Source of the DNA: Pseudomonadaceae bacterium | GTDB lineage: Bacteria > Pseudomonadota > Gammaproteobacteria > Pseudomonadales > Azotimanducaceae | Direction: 5' to 3' | Length of the DNA: 64,000 bases | Assembly: GCA_024743175.1 (NCBI GenBank) | Contig: JANSXA010000001.1 | Coordinates: forward strand, 372,001 to 436,000 | Shown: piece by piece, positions 63,121-64,000 of the stretch | Position numbering within the stretch: position 1 is the stretch's first letter | Layout of the letters: each line of letters begins with the position of its first letter | The notes under the pieces: generated by a model | What the model was told of the DNA's origin: nothing | The model's input: the letters and a program-made list of their open reading frames with translations, nothing else | The model's database searches: none | Translations under genes and position numbers: made by a program

Positions 63121-63175
63121 GGCAGGAGATCGCATTTTAAAACTATCAGTGGCAAACAGCGTCCTGCCTCTTTTT
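63121..63175 (+). ncRNA. Possible short leader RNA or attenuator before dusA
   Basis: GGCAGGA (63121-63127) pairs with TCCTGCC (63162-63168), directly followed by TCTTTTT, 37 nt before the dusA start. A TACAAT -10-like box lies at 63064-63069. This could be a terminator for a short leader RNA or an attenuator. The loop is long (34 nt), so it is tentative. Confidence 0.35.
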
Positions 63176-63211
63176 AGTCTTTATTTATCAACGGAAATTA
63201 GCGACAAACCC

Positions 63212-64000
63212 GTGATTCAAAAGGAAAAACTGTTGTGTGTAGCGCCCATGATGGCGTGGACAGATCGGCACTGCCGCTATCTCCACAGGCTGTGCGCACC
63301 GAACGCTTTGCTGTTCACAGAAATGGTCACCACGGGTGCCCTGCTGCACGGCCAGCAATGGCATCTGCTGGACTACAACCCGGCAGAACATCCACTGGCG
63401 CTGCAACTTGGTGGCAGCGAGCCTGACGCACTGGCGCAATGCGCCCAGCGTGCTGCGGAACTGGGTTACAACGAGATCAATCTTAATGTTGGATGTCCCT
63501 CAGAACGGGTTCAGAAAGGTGCTTTTGGCGCCTGCCTGATGCGCGAGCCTGATCTTGTTGCGTCCTGTGTTGAGGCTATGTGCCAGGCGACAGATATCCC
63601 CATCACGGTAAAGTGCCGTCTGGGTGTCGACGACGATGACAGCGATGAGTTGCTGCTCAATTTCATTGATACCGTCAACAGTGGCGGTTGCCAACGGTTT
63701 TACGTACACGCCCGCAAAGCTATCCTGGCAGGACTGAGCCCGGCGCAGAATCGCTCTATCCCACCACTACAGCCTGAACGCGTTGCGCAACTGAAACTCA
63801 GCCGGCCAGAGCTGCAGATCATTATCAATGGTGGCATCGATGACCTCACCACAGCCCTGGCGCATTTAGAGTGGGCTGATGGTGTGATGATTGGCCGCGC
63901 TGCATACCACCATCCCATGTGGCTGCGCACCCTGGACGAAGCACTGTTTGTTGATGACAAGTCTGGGGTTCAGGCTATCGACATCCTGGGCGCTTACCGT
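63212..64000 (+). CDS. dusA: tRNA dihydrouridine synthase A (3' part beyond the window)
   Basis: The first 263 codons of the flavoenzyme that reduces uridines 20 and 20a in the tRNA D-loop. The sequence follows E. coli DusA: VAPMMAWTDRHCRYLHRL near 10-27, TEMVTTGALLHG near 36, EHPLALQLGGS, EINLNVGCPSERVQKGAFGACLM with catalytic Cys95, VKCRLGVDD, HARKAILAGLSPAQNR and GGIDD. I use GTG 63212; a TTG or CTG just before CVAPMM, with AAGGA upstream, is also possible, and a GTG at 63149 would lie inside the hairpin region. The frame is open to the right edge. Confidence 0.94.
   Translation, partial: MIQKEKLLCVAPMMAWTDRHCRYLHRLCAPNALLFTEMVTTGALLHGQQWHLLDYNPAEHPLALQLGGSEPDALAQCAQRAAELGYNEINLNVGCPSERVQKGAFGACLMREPDLVASCVEAMCQATDIPITVKCRLGVDDDDSDELLLNFIDTVNSGGCQRFYVHARKAILAGLSPAQNRSIPPLQPERVAQLKLSRPELQIIINGGIDDLTTALAHLEWADGVMIGRAAYHHPMWLRTLDEALFVDDKSGVQAIDILGAYR

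Noticed and set aside
1-64000. tRNA, rRNA, CRISPR array, insertion sequence, integrase or prophage
   Set aside because: None seen on reading through the window; no transposase, integrase or phage structural proteins among the translated frames and no regular repeat-spacer pattern.

Overview
The window looks like the chromosome of an aerobic, Gram-negative gammaproteobacterium, probably a marine oligotroph of the OMG/Halieaceae/Pseudomonadales type (my inference from gene content and protein style). Supporting genes are a homodimeric-type pyruvate dehydrogenase E1, LpxC, a full Na+-pumping NQR operon, a TonB receptor, bacterioferritin with its ferredoxin, DusA, and an unusually large set of acyl-CoA enzymes. 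I see no rRNA, tRNA, CRISPR array, insertion sequence, integrase or phage gene.

Layout. 1-2.5 kb: 5' part of aceE, a HIT hydrolase, and an ECF-sigma operon (DUF6249 membrane protein, sigma factor, small membrane protein). 2.5-11 kb: acyl-CoA metabolism (CoA transferase, aldehyde dehydrogenase, FadB-like fusion protein, two reductases, thiolase) plus a HupE/UreJ-like protein. 11-13.8 kb: hybrid histidine kinase and a membrane-anchor/cytochrome lipoprotein pair. 13.9-22.1 kb: one seven-gene minus-strand operon of two transporters, hydratase, thioesterase, acyl-CoA synthetase, TVP38 protein and flavin disulfide reductase. 22-26 kb: single genes. 26-34 kb: a TonB receptor behind a very good sigma-54 promoter, converging on a four-gene catabolic operon (GMC oxidoreductase, D-aminoacylase, enoyl-CoA hydratase, serine hydrolase). 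34-38.8 kb: nitronate monooxygenase, mobA, bfr/bfd with a Fur box, MaoC, DUF427, hydratase.

38.95-39.88 kb is the most notable gene: a GrdB/PrdB-like selenoprotein. Its reading frame crosses an in-frame TGA (39440-39442) that ordinary gene calling reads as a stop. The TGA sits in a V-P-V-U-P-V-C motif and is followed by a perfect 8-bp hairpin with a GTT loop at the spacing expected for a bacterial SECIS. The frame then continues for 146 more conserved-looking residues.

39.9-45.8 kb: nqrABCDEF. 46.2-57.7 kb: eight envelope genes in two divergent operons (HzsA-like cytochrome lipoprotein, SH3/barrel protein, second barrel, DUF4266, DUF3570; facing a cytochrome protein, a LamG/di-cytochrome lipoprotein and a Tat-exported DUF1501-like protein). 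This is a candidate undescribed cell-surface redox system. 57.8-64 kb: a zinc-ribbon methyltransferase, lpxC (away from ftsZ), a cation antiporter paired with an unrecognised membrane protein, and the start of dusA.
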